From positions 1-35,977 of the forward strand of contig CAJOHN010000023.1 in assembly GCA_905234235.1 (NCBI GenBank): DNA of 35,977 nt, read 5' to 3'. Source of the DNA: an uncultured Selenomonadaceae bacterium. GTDB taxonomy: Bacteria > Bacillota > Negativicutes > Selenomonadales > Selenomonadaceae. Below the pieces are notes generated by a model. The model was given only the letters and a program-made list of their open reading frames with translations. It did no database searches and was not told the origin of the DNA. A program made the translations under genes and the position numbers. Positions 15,757 through 24,647 of the stretch are shown piece after piece. Positions within the stretch are counted from its first letter, which is position 1; every line of letters starts with the position of its first letter.

Positions 15757-17028
15757 ATGGTAAACGGCAAGCCCCATATAGTAATCGTAGGAGGCGGCTT
15801 CGGCGGCATTAAAATCGGTCAGCTCTTCGCCAAAGAAAATGTCGAAATCACGCTCATCGACCGCCATAATTTCCACCTGTTCCAGCCGCTCTTGTATCAA
15901 GTTTCTACTTCGGTTTTGGAGACGGGCGAAATTGCTTATCCAATCCGTTCCTTCTTCCGCAATAATAGAAACGTGAATTTTTTCATGGCGAAGGCGCAAG
16001 GCATTGATCAAGAGCGCGACGTTGTCATAACAAATCACGGCGAAATTCACTACGATTATTTGATTCTTGCGGCGGGCGCGACGACGAACTTTTTTGGTAT
16101 GAAAAGCGTTGAGGAACATTCTTTCGGCATGAAGACGCTTCAAGAGGCAGTTCACATTCGCAACCACGTTATCCACGAATTTGAACGCGCCGAAAAACCT
16201 TATCGCACTCCCGAAGACCGTAAAAAGCGCATGACTTTTGTTGTAGTAGGCGGCGGACCAACCGGCGTTGAGGAGGCAGGCGCGCTTGCCGAGCTGATAG
16301 CGATTCAGAAAAAAGAATTCCACATTCTCGACTTCAACGATGTCAGCATAAAATTGATTGAAGCGACACCGCGACTTTTGCCGATGGTTTCCGAAGATTT
16401 GCAACAACATACCGTCAAAGTCCTGCAGAAAAAAGGCATTGAGGTTATGCTGAACACGCAGGTTGTTGATTACGACGGCGATGTTTTGACGCTCAAAAGC
16501 GGCGTGAAAATCCCGACGACGACGGTTATTTGGGCGGCGGGCGTGCGTGCTGTCGATATGATGAAAAATTGCGGCGGCGAATGTGCTCGCGACGGACGTA
16601 TTTGGATTGAGGAAGATTTAATGGTGCGCGGAGCTGTTCATAAAAATGTTTTCGCTATTGGAGACTGCGCGGCGTTCATGCACGGCGATATGAAACGTCC
16701 ACTCCCGACCGTCGCGCCCGTTGCTACTCAACAGGCTAAAGTCGCGCATAAAAATATCATGAAGCTTATCAAGGGCGATACCAATCTCCAGAAATTCGTT
16801 TATAAAGATTTGGGCGCAATGGCGACAATCGGACGCGGCGAGGCTGTCGTCAACAAACCAAAGATGACCGGCTTCTTGGCTTGGAGCGCGTGGATGGTCG
16901 TTCACTTGATGAGGCTGGCGGGCATTTATACGAACATGACGGTTTCTTTTAAATGGGCGTTGAATTTCTTGACAAGCGCGCGTCTCGGAAGAATCATTAC
17001 AAATATCAGTCTCGACCCGAATAAATAA
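15757..17028 (+). CDS. ndh: Type II NADH dehydrogenase (NAD(P)/FAD-dependent oxidoreductase)
   Basis: The 423-residue protein is a single-subunit, non-proton-pumping NADH:quinone oxidoreductase. It shows the FAD-binding GGGFGG (12-17), the NADH-binding GGGPTGVEEAG (165-175), the second FAD motif AIGDCAAF near residue 300 and APVATQQAKVAHKN after it. The family sits on the cytoplasmic face of the membrane through a C-terminal amphipathic region, here the LAWSAWMVVHLMRLAG segment. It stands as a single gene with its own promoter and terminator. Confidence 0.93.
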   Translation: MVNGKPHIVIVGGGFGGIKIGQLFAKENVEITLIDRHNFHLFQPLLYQVSTSVLETGEIAYPIRSFFRNNRNVNFFMAKAQGIDQERDVVITNHGEIHYDYLILAAGATTNFFGMKSVEEHSFGMKTLQEAVHIRNHVIHEFERAEKPYRTPEDRKKRMTFVVVGGGPTGVEEAGALAELIAIQKKEFHILDFNDVSIKLIEATPRLLPMVSEDLQQHTVKVLQKKGIEVMLNTQVVDYDGDVLTLKSGVKIPTTTVIWAAGVRAVDMMKNCGGECARDGRIWIEEDLMVRGAVHKNVFAIGDCAAFMHGDMKRPLPTVAPVATQQAKVAHKNIMKLIKGDTNLQKFVYKDLGAMATIGRGEAVVNKPKMTGFLAWSAWMVVHLMRLAGIYTNMTVSFKWALNFLTSARLGRIITNISLDPNK

Positions 17029-17048
17029 ACTCTGCACGGAAAAAATTA

Positions 17049-17080
17049 ATCCCCTGCCAATGTCGGTGGGGGATTTTTTT
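17049..17080. terminator. Bidirectional terminator between ndh and the MATE gene
   Basis: Arms 17049-17058 and 17065-17074 pair over ten positions with two G-U pairs, followed by a seven-T run that overlaps the MATE stop. On the minus strand the stem is followed by TTAATTTTTT. Confidence 0.8.
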
Positions 17081-18422
17081 ACTTCCGCGCAGGTTTTAAG
17101 CGTTTCATGTGGTAGGCATACGCCGCTACTAAAAATATCGTTGTGATGAACCAACTTATCGGATAAACCGCCATCAGCGTTGCGTACGTCGGGATTTTCG
17201 CGAACGCCGTAAATACCCAAATCACGCGCACGCCACACACGCAAATTAAAGTTATCACGGCGGGCGTTAATGAAATTCCGTAGCCGCGCAGAGCACCCGA
17301 TAATCCTTCCATTAAAACGTTAATCAATTCGGGCAGGACAATGTACCAAAGCCGAATCACGCCGAGACGAATTACTTCAGGGTCGCTGTTGAAGAGGCTC
17401 AGAATTTCTTCGGCGAAAAATAATATGAAACAACACAACGTCTGCATAAAAATCGCGCTCAAACCCATTGATACCCAAGTCGCCCGCTTGCAACGTTCAA
17501 TATTATTCGCGCCGTAATTCTGCCCGACAAAAGTCGTAGCCGCTTGCCCAAAACCATTCACGACGCAGAAAACATTTATCTCAATCGTGAACGCCGCCGC
17601 TGACGCCGCCATTGCATCCGCGCCTAATGAATTTATCGCCGCTTGAATTAAAAGATTCGACAGCGAAAAAACCATCCCTTGAATCCCCGCCGGTAAGCCG
17701 ATTCGGATAATCTCGAAAAGTTCTTCCTTGTCGATAATCAGCGCGTTCAAATCTAATTTTATGACGCCGTCGAGTTTTGTTAATGTGTGAAATAAACTTA
17801 TCGCGCTTGCGACGTTGGCAATAACCGTAGCCGCCGCGACGCCCGCAATCCCCCAGTCAAACTCCAAAACAAAAATCAGGTTCAGTAAAATATTTACGCC
17901 GCTCGCTATCGCCAATGCTATTAACGGCGTGCGCGTGTCGCCCTTACTCCGAAATATCGCCGCTTGAAAATTGTACAGGCTTATCGCGGGCAAGCTCAGT
18001 AAAAAAATCCGCAGATAAATTTCCGCCATCTCGACAACCTGCGCGGGCACTTCCAGTAAATAAAAAATCGGCGCAACCAAAAACTCTCCGATTAAGCAGA
18101 AAAAAAGCCCCGCCGCTATAGCCAAAATAAATGCCGTGCTTACTGCTGACTGCGCCCTGTCAATTCTTTTCGCGCCAATGTTTTGCGCAATAACGACGTT
18201 CGCGCCTAAACTCAAGCCCATCATCAAGCTGACAATCAGCCCGACCATCGAAGTATTATTGCCGACTGCCGCCATTGAATATTTGCCGACAAATTTTCCA
18301 AGCGTAAAAACATCAGCCGCGTTGAGGAGCTGTTGCATGACGCCCGTAAACGCAAGCGGCAACGCAAATAAAATTATCTTATCCCAAAGCGAGCCGCGCA
18401 GCATATCAATATCGCGCTTCAT
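17079..18422 (-). CDS. MATE family efflux transporter
   Basis: The 447-residue protein has about twelve membrane segments in two repeated halves. Family marks are FALPLAFTGVMQQLLNAADV at the N-terminus, NIGAKRIDRA, FRSKGDTRTPLIALAIAS in the first half, and GQNYGANNIERCKRA with GALRGYGISL in the second. MATE proteins export drugs or metabolites in exchange for Na+ or H+; the substrate is unknown. Its ATG overlaps the birA stop by four bases (ATGA), so the two are coupled. Confidence 0.93.
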   Translation of the reverse strand: MKRDIDMLRGSLWDKIILFALPLAFTGVMQQLLNAADVFTLGKFVGKYSMAAVGNNTSMVGLIVSLMMGLSLGANVVIAQNIGAKRIDRAQSAVSTAFILAIAAGLFFCLIGEFLVAPIFYLLEVPAQVVEMAEIYLRIFLLSLPAISLYNFQAAIFRSKGDTRTPLIALAIASGVNILLNLIFVLEFDWGIAGVAAATVIANVASAISLFHTLTKLDGVIKLDLNALIIDKEELFEIIRIGLPAGIQGMVFSLSNLLIQAAINSLGADAMAASAAAFTIEINVFCVVNGFGQAATTFVGQNYGANNIERCKRATWVSMGLSAIFMQTLCCFILFFAEEILSLFNSDPEVIRLGVIRLWYIVLPELINVLMEGLSGALRGYGISLTPAVITLICVCGVRVIWVFTAFAKIPTYATLMAVYPISWFITTIFLVAAYAYHMKRLKPARK

Positions 18423-19399
18423 CTTATCGAAACGTCTCCCGCGTAAACCGTCCGAAGTTCGTTTCCTGTCTCGACAATCAGCGCGCCGTCCGCGTTCAAA
18501 TCAACTGCCTTGCCCGTGAAAATCGCACCGCCATCGCCCGCCGAGATGACACGAATATTTTTGCCGAGCGTAATGTTATATTTCTTCCAACGATTGATAA
18601 CGCCGTCGAAGCCCGAATCATTTATCTCGCCGTAAAGTTTGTCGAACTCCTCAAGCACGGCGCGTAGAAATTTGACGCGAGAAATTTCGCCGCCATTTAT
18701 TTCCGACAATGACGCCGCAACGTTTTGAAGTTCTTTGGGAAATTCTTCGCGGTTTATGTTCACGTTAATTCCAATGCCGATGACGACGTAAGTTATCTTG
18801 CCCATCTCGGCGGTTATCTCCGTCAAAATGCCAACCAATTTCCGCCCGTCAAACATAATATCGTTAGGCCATTTAATCGCGGCTTTTAAATTGAAACGAT
18901 TCATCGCCTCAGCAACTGCAACCGCCGCCATTAATGTACACTTCGGAGCGTCGTGCGGTAAAAATTTCGGGCGCATGATAATCGAAAACCATATGCCCTT
19001 CCCGCGTGGCGAATAAAAATTCCGATTAAGTCGCCCCTTACCGCCGGTCTGTTCCTCCGCAACGACAATCGCGCCGTCCGCCGCCCCGTGATATGCCAGA
19101 GCTTTAGCCGTGTGATTTGTCGAATCGGTGGAAGGAAAATAATGCATCTCCTTGCCGATAATTTCAGTGTCAAGCCCAATTTGAATCTCGCTGGGCAAAA
19201 GCAAGTCGGGCGCGTCCTTAAGCTTGTAGCCGCTCCGTTCGCGACTTAAAATTTCGTAGCCGCACTCGCGAAGTTTCTGAATATGTTTCCAAACGGCTGT
19301 CCGCGAAATCCCAAGTGAACCGGCAATGTTCTCGCCCGATACAAAATTATCGCCCGCATTCTTCAACAGCTCAACAATAGTCTTCCGCATATTTCGCAT
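18419..19399 (-). CDS. birA: Bifunctional biotin-protein ligase / biotin repressor BirA
   Basis: BirA attaches biotin to acetyl-CoA carboxylase and similar proteins, and with its N-terminal helix-turn-helix represses biotin genes. The 326-residue protein has the HTH around 20-50 (SGENIAGSLGISRTAVWKHI), the catalytic ligase core with STDSTN, GGKGRLNRNFYSPRGKGIW and KWPNDIMFDGRKLVGIL, and a small C-terminal beta domain. The ATG at 19399 is chosen because GAGGTG lies seven bases upstream; the in-frame TTG at 19405 is too close to that site. No biotin synthesis genes are nearby. Confidence 0.94.
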   Translation of the reverse strand: MRNMRKTIVELLKNAGDNFVSGENIAGSLGISRTAVWKHIQKLRECGYEILSRERSGYKLKDAPDLLLPSEIQIGLDTEIIGKEMHYFPSTDSTNHTAKALAYHGAADGAIVVAEEQTGGKGRLNRNFYSPRGKGIWFSIIMRPKFLPHDAPKCTLMAAVAVAEAMNRFNLKAAIKWPNDIMFDGRKLVGILTEITAEMGKITYVVIGIGINVNINREEFPKELQNVAASLSEINGGEISRVKFLRAVLEEFDKLYGEINDSGFDGVINRWKKYNITLGKNIRVISAGDGGAIFTGKAVDLNADGALIVETGNELRTVYAGDVSIR

Positions 19400-19453
19400 A
19401 TTCAATCACCTCGCATGACAGCTTAACATACTTCGCCTAACTTTTCAATCAGC

Positions 19454-19482
19454 TTGCGTTTGCGGGCGGCAAATCTTATAAT
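19454..19482 (+). promoter_or_regulatory. Predicted promoter for the flavin reductase-like gene
   Basis: TTGCGT (19454-19459), a 17-base spacer and a perfect TATAAT (19477-19482). It excludes the far-upstream in-frame TTG at 19454 as a start codon. Confidence 0.7.
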
Positions 19483-19510
19483 GATTAAAAATTTTTTGGG
19501 AGGAATTGTT

Positions 19511-20038
19511 TTGAAGAGAGAAATTAATCCGTTCGACTACGCGGGCGAAATTTTTAAAGCTATGCCGCGCGGAATTCTTTTAACCAGTGAGGCGGAGGAT
19601 TGCGTTAATGCGATGACAATCGGTTGGGGTACGCTCGGCATTGAATGGGGCGTTCCGATTTTCGCGGCGTACATTCGCACGAGCAGATTCACTTACGAAC
19701 TTATCGAACGCACCGGCGAGTTTACAATCTGCGCGCCTTACGGTGAACTTTCTAAGGAGGCGGCTAAAGCGATTGGAATTTGCGGCAGTAAGTCCGGGCG
19801 CGACGTTGACAAGTTGGCAAAAGCCGGCGTTCATTTGGTTGAGGCTGATATTGTTCGCCCGCCCGCCATTAAAGAACTTCCGCTAACTTTGGAGTGCCGC
19901 GTCGTCTTCAGCCAAGAACAACCGATTAAGGACATCAATAGCAAGTTCAAAAAATTTTATCCCGAAACCGGCGAACATTCCGCGCCCCACGTCGCTTACT
20001 ACGGAGAAATTCTTAGGGCTTACATCATCGAGGACTAA
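19511..20038 (+). CDS. Flavin reductase-like FMN-binding split-barrel protein
   Basis: The 175-residue protein starts at TTG 19511, seven bases after GGGAGG, and downstream of the predicted promoter. It matches the flavin reductase-like split-barrel family: NAMTIGWGTLGIEWGVPIFA near the N-terminus, TRSFTYELIERTGEFTI-type strand (here SRFTYELIERTGEFTICAPY), GRDVDKLAKAGVHLVEA and HVAYYGEILRAYI. Such proteins bind FMN and reduce flavins or act as small flavoproteins; the partner is not shown. It is a single-gene unit. Confidence 0.88.
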   Translation: MKREINPFDYAGEIFKAMPRGILLTSEAEDCVNAMTIGWGTLGIEWGVPIFAAYIRTSRFTYELIERTGEFTICAPYGELSKEAAKAIGICGSKSGRDVDKLAKAGVHLVEADIVRPPAIKELPLTLECRVVFSQEQPIKDINSKFKKFYPETGEHSAPHVAYYGEILRAYIIED

Positions 20039-20058
20039 AATTATTTCCGCAACAAAAA

Positions 20059-20081
20059 ACCCGTCGATTCGGCGGGTAACT
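20059..20081. terminator. Bidirectional terminator downstream of the flavin reductase and the PRD regulator
   Basis: An eight-base stem ACCCGTCG / CGGCGGGT around a three-base loop (20059-20077) is flanked by T runs: six on the minus strand just beyond and five at 20081-20085 on the plus strand. Confidence 0.75.
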
Positions 20082-20083
20082 TT

Positions 20084-22168
20084 TTATATCAACTCTTTGT
20101 ACTTCGCTTTATAAAAATCCTCAAAAATTTTCAGCACCTCACTGCGAATCTCCGCGCCGTCGCCCTCGTGAAGAATTTCGATAAAACCCCAGCGGTCAAA
20201 CAGCACCGAAGCAATATGTCCAATCGTTTCAAGCGTGAACTCGTCGGCGTCGAGCGGCGCAAGTAATACAATCGCCGTGCGGACAACTTCGCCGCCTTCG
20301 GGATACTCAAAGCCCTCGCCGAGCTGCAAAATTCCGAACGCCGGAGCTTTAATCGCCGCGCTCTTGCAATGCAATAAAATCATATGCCGCCCGACTATCA
20401 GCGTCGAACCTTTATCCTCGCGAAGGAGTAATTCCCTTGAAATTTCTGCGCGGCTTTGAACGTCTTCGCCCGCAATTTTCCCCGCCAATAAGCAAGCGTC
20501 GTTTATGTTGGAAATTTTGTCGCGGACGTAAAAATAATTCGTCATGAGCTCTTCAATCGCCCGCCCGTAAGCATTCATCTTGATTAAACTTTCCATGAAC
20601 GGTAAACGCGGTTCCAATTCCTCCGCACTGCCTAAAAATTGTTTATTCTGGCGCGAAAGTTCCGCCTCAATTTTTTTCTTGTCGTCGTCAAGCAACGCCG
20701 TACTCACAACCAACACCGGTCGTCCTGCGCGAGGTATCGGTACCGTCGAAATTATAAAGTCGAAATCCTTCGCCGCAACGTATTCCGAATTAATTTCCAG
20801 AATCGGCACCTCGTCGATGATTTGGAGCGTCGGGAATGTCGCCCGTAATCTGCTCGCCAAAAGCCGCGAAGTCCCCATTCCCGTCGGGCAAGCCACTACT
20901 ACCCTGTGAACCGCATGTAAAAATTTTTCGTTGTCGGATAACGCCGCGCCCAAATGCATCGCGATATAAGCAATTTCAGCGTCGGGCAACGGCGCACCAA
21001 CTTCCGCCTCAACTTCAACGACACATTTTTTAGTTAGGCTCATCAGTTCAGGATAATGCTGTTGAATCTCGCCGAGCAACGGGTTGCGAATGTCCATATG
21101 CATTTTCAAGCGGCTTATCGACGGCGCAAGATGATTGACCAGCCCCGCCAATAAACTTTGATTCTTATCAATGTCGTAGCCCGTGATTTTCGCGGCGCGT
21201 TTCATGATTTGCCGAGCCAAAGTCACGAGCCTAAAATTATCCATCATCGAAATCGCGCCGAGACTCGCCGAACTGTAACGGCTCCTCGCGCCGAGTATGT
21301 GCATTGTTATGTAATAAATTTCGCTGTCGGGCACGTCGATTGAAAACGCTTGCGAAATTTTCTCCGCTAACTTTTCTGCCGCTATAAATTCCCGACTCCC
21401 GCGCAGGCGTAAAATATTTTTGTCGTCAAGGATTATCGATTCGTGATTTTTTATCCGCCGCACCGTCAACGCTAAATGAACCGTCAGCCCGATAAACGCA
21501 TTGTCCGACAACTTATAACCTAAATCGTTTTCCGTGACGCGTATCATTTGCTCGAATTGCCGCCATTCGCCCGCGTCTATCAGCTCCAATAAAAATTTCG
21601 ATACTTGCGCGACTGGCTCGTCGGGAAGATTATCCTGCATTAAATTTAATAGCCGTTCCTCGCCGACGTGTTCATAAATATATCGAACAATCGCCCGTCG
21701 TAAATCGCGTTCGTCGCCGAGTAAACTCACGCCTAAGCCCGGCTTGCGTAAAAGTTTCAAACCTTGTTCGCGAAACCACGATTCTAATTTATCCAAGTCG
21801 TTGCTTATCGTCGAATCAGTCACGTGCACCGCCGACGATAGCACAAATAATTTTATCGGCTCACGGCTCGAAAGGAGCTTGCTGATTATAACGGAGCGGC
21901 GTTCACTCGGCGTATATTCGCGTTTCTCGCCGGAATCAATTCGTTTAGCGAGGGCGTAACGTTTAACTTCACTGCCGATAACCAAAAGCCCCACGCCCGA
22001 CTTTTTTTCTAATTGCAAGCCAACCGAGTTCAAAACTTCTTCAACCTTAATCAGTTGCCGCGAGATTGTCTTTGCGCTGACGGATAATTTCGCCGCAATC
22101 TCCGCCGTCGTTTGGAATGAATTTTCTTGCAGGAGCAATTTCAAGATGTCGCGAGTTCTTTGCTCCAT
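20084..22168 (-). CDS. BglG/MtlR-like PRD- and PTS-domain transcriptional regulator
   Basis: The 694-residue protein has the layout of MtlR/LicR-type regulators. It carries two N-terminal helix-turn-helix parts (TTAEIAAKLSVSAKTISRQL and VTDSTISNDLDKL), two PRD domains (~190-400, with IGLTVHLALTVRR and IAYIAMHLGAAL histidines), an EIIB-like domain with the active-site type Cys in VVACPTGMGTSRLLASRL, and a C-terminal EIIA(type 2)-like domain with RHMILLHCKSAAIK. Such proteins sense sugar PTS phosphorylation and activate PTS operons. None is present here; instead it follows hypE by 12 bases. The ATG at 22168 is preferred over the GTG at 22177 because AAGGTG sits six bases before it. Confidence 0.9.
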   Translation of the reverse strand: MEQRTRDILKLLLQENSFQTTAEIAAKLSVSAKTISRQLIKVEEVLNSVGLQLEKKSGVGLLVIGSEVKRYALAKRIDSGEKREYTPSERRSVIISKLLSSREPIKLFVLSSAVHVTDSTISNDLDKLESWFREQGLKLLRKPGLGVSLLGDERDLRRAIVRYIYEHVGEERLLNLMQDNLPDEPVAQVSKFLLELIDAGEWRQFEQMIRVTENDLGYKLSDNAFIGLTVHLALTVRRIKNHESIILDDKNILRLRGSREFIAAEKLAEKISQAFSIDVPDSEIYYITMHILGARSRYSSASLGAISMMDNFRLVTLARQIMKRAAKITGYDIDKNQSLLAGLVNHLAPSISRLKMHMDIRNPLLGEIQQHYPELMSLTKKCVVEVEAEVGAPLPDAEIAYIAMHLGAALSDNEKFLHAVHRVVVACPTGMGTSRLLASRLRATFPTLQIIDEVPILEINSEYVAAKDFDFIISTVPIPRAGRPVLVVSTALLDDDKKKIEAELSRQNKQFLGSAEELEPRLPFMESLIKMNAYGRAIEELMTNYFYVRDKISNINDACLLAGKIAGEDVQSRAEISRELLLREDKGSTLIVGRHMILLHCKSAAIKAPAFGILQLGEGFEYPEGGEVVRTAIVLLAPLDADEFTLETIGHIASVLFDRWGFIEILHEGDGAEIRSEVLKIFEDFYKAKYKELI

Positions 22169-22180
22169 TAAAATCACCTT

Positions 22181-23176
22181 CTAACAGATTCTCGGAACTA
22201 ATTCGCCCGTCGGCATGTCAACAATTCTAATCGCGCCCAGTGAAGTTTTCAAGCCGACTTTGCCCGCCGAATTTTTTACGACTTCGCCAATCTCCGCCGC
22301 GTCGACGCCGTAAATATTTTTTTTCATGACGGACAGAATTTTATCGGCGGATTCACTGGGAACAACCGCGATAATTTTGCCTTCGTTCGCGAGTTCCAAT
22401 ACGTCGAAGCCGAGAATATCGCAGACGCCGCGAACTTCCTCGCGCACGGGGATTTTTTCCTCGTCGATAAGAATGCCGACGTTCGCCGCCGTTGCAATTT
22501 CATTAAGCACAGCCGCAAGCCCGCCCCGCGTCGCATCTCTGAGCATTGCAATTTTCGGCTCGACAGTAAGCATTTCAAAAATCATTTTATTCAGCGGCGC
22601 ACAATCCGATTGAATATTTTCCGGCAACTCCAAGCCGTGACGCCCCGCCAAAATTGTTGTCGCATGGTCGCCGATAAAACCCGATACTAAAATTTTCGTG
22701 CCCGCGCAGATTTTCTTCGCTGAGATGTCAACGTCGTTAATCAGTTCGCCGACGCCCGCCGTGTTGATAAAAATCCCGTCCGCTTGCCCGCGCCCGACAA
22801 CTTTTGTGTCGCCCGTGACAATTTTAACATCAGCCTCGCGAGCCGCCAATGCCATTGACGCAACAATTTTTTTAAGGTCGTCGAAGTCAAAACCTTCCTC
22901 CAAAATCACGCCTGCGGAAATATATTTCGGCACCGCGCCCGTCACCGCCAAATCATTAACGGTTCCGCAAATCGAAAGCTTGCCAATGTCGCCGCCGCGA
23001 AAAAAAATAGGGCGGACAACGTAACTGTCGGTCGTCATCGCCAACTTGCCAATCTTCGCGCCGTCGTGAAGCTCGTGCAAAATTTCGTTATCGAAAGCGG
23101 GCAAAATTATTTCGCGTAAAAGTTCCGCGCTCAACTTGCCGCCCGCTCCGTGAGCCATTAGAATTTTTCTTGCCAT
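22181..23176 (-). CDS. hypE: Hydrogenase maturation protein HypE
   Basis: HypE dehydrates the carbamoyl group received from HypF on its C-terminal cysteine to a thiocyanate, the cyanide donor for [NiFe]-hydrogenase active sites. The 331-residue protein begins with MAHGAGGKLSAELL, has TTDSYVVRPIFFRGGDIG, VTGDTKVVGRG and MLRDATRGGLAAVLNEIA of the PurM-like fold, and ends in the hallmark PRIC with the functional terminal Cys. It overlaps hypD by 19 bases. No hydrogenase structural genes are in the window. Confidence 0.96.
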   Translation of the reverse strand: MARKILMAHGAGGKLSAELLREIILPAFDNEILHELHDGAKIGKLAMTTDSYVVRPIFFRGGDIGKLSICGTVNDLAVTGAVPKYISAGVILEEGFDFDDLKKIVASMALAAREADVKIVTGDTKVVGRGQADGIFINTAGVGELINDVDISAKKICAGTKILVSGFIGDHATTILAGRHGLELPENIQSDCAPLNKMIFEMLTVEPKIAMLRDATRGGLAAVLNEIATAANVGILIDEEKIPVREEVRGVCDILGFDVLELANEGKIIAVVPSESADKILSVMKKNIYGVDAAEIGEVVKNSAGKVGLKTSLGAIRIVDMPTGELVPRIC

Positions 23177-24240
23177 TTAAAGTTATTGCCTCCGTACTTA
23201 TACCAAACCGCGCAGACGCCTTCGACTGAAACCATACAAGCTCCGACGGCATGCAACGGTTGACAAGCCTTGCCGAACAGCGGACACTCCGTAGGATTGA
23301 CGAGCCCGCGCAGAACTTCGCCGCATCGACACGCTGATTTTTTCTCGACGCGTTCAATCTCAATCGGTGCGACGCGCTCAATATCAAAGTCAGCAAATTC
23401 ATCACGCATTTTCAATCCCGAATTTTTAATCGTACCAATGCCGCGCCACTCAACATCCGTAGCTTTGTAAACCTGCGCGAGAATCTTTTGCGCCGCGACG
23501 TTGCCCTCAGCCTTGACGACGCTTTGATAATTGTTCGTGACTATCGCCTTGCCGCCGTCAATTTGCTCAAGCAAACTTTCCAACGCGATTAAAATTTCTT
23601 CCGCCTCGAAGCCGCCAATCGCGCTCGGAATTTGAAAATCCGTCTCCAGAAATTTGAAAGCGTTCGCTCCGATGATAACTGCCACATGACCCGGCAATAA
23701 AAATCCGTCAACCTTAATTGTCGCGTCGTTCAATAAAAATCTCAGCGCGGGCGGTACCAATTTCTGCGCGGATAACATAAATAAATTTTTAATCCCTTGC
23801 GCCCTCGCCGCCAAAACTGTTGCCGCTTGCGTCGGAGCCGTCGTCTCGAATCCTACCGCTAAAAAAATTATCTTCCTGTCCGAATTTTCCTGCGCAAGTT
23901 TTAAGCAGTCCAATGGCGAATAAACAATCCGAACGTCCGCGCCTTCCGCAACCGCCGCCGCTAAACTCGAACGCGAACCCGGTACTTTTAACATATCGCC
24001 GAACGTCGCAACTATAAAATTTTCCCGCCGCGAATAAGCTATCGCCTTGTCAATGTAATCGTCGTTCGTGACGCAAACAGGGCAGCCCGGTCCGCTGACG
24101 AGTTCGACATTATCGGGAAGAATTTGACGAATCCCCGAACGAAATATCGCGACAGTGTGAGTGCCGCAAACTTCCATAAATCGCAACTTATTTTTTCCTT
24201 CGGCGAGCTGTGCAATTTTTTTTATCATGTCAATCGTCAC
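23158..24240 (-). CDS. hypD: Hydrogenase maturation protein HypD
   Basis: HypD, an iron-sulfur protein, works with HypC as scaffold for building the Fe(CN)2CO unit of [NiFe]-hydrogenases. The 360-residue protein has FMEVCGTHT (C25), GPGCPVC (C53, C56), GFETTAPTQAATVL and the C-terminal cysteine cluster in SACRCGEVLRG, TECPLFGKAC and GACMVSVEGVC that binds the [4Fe-4S] centre. The GTG start overlaps the stop of the HNH gene (GTGA). HypC, the usual upstream partner, is absent; its place is taken by the HNH gene. Confidence 0.96.
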   Translation of the reverse strand: MTIDMIKKIAQLAEGKNKLRFMEVCGTHTVAIFRSGIRQILPDNVELVSGPGCPVCVTNDDYIDKAIAYSRRENFIVATFGDMLKVPGSRSSLAAAVAEGADVRIVYSPLDCLKLAQENSDRKIIFLAVGFETTAPTQAATVLAARAQGIKNLFMLSAQKLVPPALRFLLNDATIKVDGFLLPGHVAVIIGANAFKFLETDFQIPSAIGGFEAEEILIALESLLEQIDGGKAIVTNNYQSVVKAEGNVAAQKILAQVYKATDVEWRGIGTIKNSGLKMRDEFADFDIERVAPIEIERVEKKSACRCGEVLRGLVNPTECPLFGKACQPLHAVGACMVSVEGVCAVWYKYGGNNFKWQEKF

Positions 24241-24566
24241 TTCTTTTTGGGCGCGACAACTTTTTTCACGGCACCGGTTATCTTTTCTTTGGTGAACTGC
24301 AAATTTTTCTTGACGGCTTTAGCGGCGCGTTGCTTATTCGTCTTCACGAGGTCGGGCAAAGTATCATCTACACTCGCCTGCTTTGAACGGTTGCAGTGCT
24401 TACACAAACATTGCAAATTCCATAAAGAATCCGAGCCATGATGTTTCTGCGGAACGATATGATCAATGTCAACATCAGCCTTGCGAATTTTTTTGCCGCA
24501 CTTGGCGCAGGTGTACCAGCCGTGATTAGATTCGTTATTCGCGAACCATTTCTCTCTGTAATCCAT
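24237..24566 (-). CDS. Small HNH endonuclease-like protein
   Basis: The 109-residue protein carries an HNH module with zinc-binding pairs: CAKCG (residues ~20-24) and CLCKHC, around the catalytic core DIDHIVPQKHHGSDSLWNLQ. The last 40 residues are strongly basic (TKEKITGAVKKVVAPKKK), suited to nucleic acid binding. GAGG is seven bases upstream of the ATG. It is translationally coupled to hypD, an unusual partner. It could be a stand-alone nuclease of unknown target; no phage or restriction genes surround it. Confidence 0.88.
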   Translation of the reverse strand: MDYREKWFANNESNHGWYTCAKCGKKIRKADVDIDHIVPQKHHGSDSLWNLQCLCKHCNRSKQASVDDTLPDLVKTNKQRAAKAVKKNLQFTKEKITGAVKKVVAPKKK

Positions 24567-24604
24567 ATCTTAACCTCACTCAAATTTATTTTCCCTAAAC
24601 TTTG

Positions 24605-24613
24605 TGCTAGAAT
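24605..24613 (+). promoter_or_regulatory. Extended -10 element for wbaP
   Basis: TGC followed by TAGAAT (24608-24613), about 35 bases before the ATG at 24648. No clear -35. It rules out the longer in-frame readings that begin upstream. Confidence 0.5.
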
Positions 24614-24647
24614 GAACAAAACCTTTGGAAGTTGGGAAGAAAAAATT

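Noticed and set aside
15730-16410. A 226-residue minus-strand reading opposite ndh
   Set aside because: No ribosome site and no recognisable domain, and it is antisense to a well-supported gene.
24438-24647. A longer N-terminus for WbaP beginning inside the HNH gene region
   Set aside because: It overlaps the divergent HNH gene and the extended -10 element; the start at 24648 gives the family's normal length.
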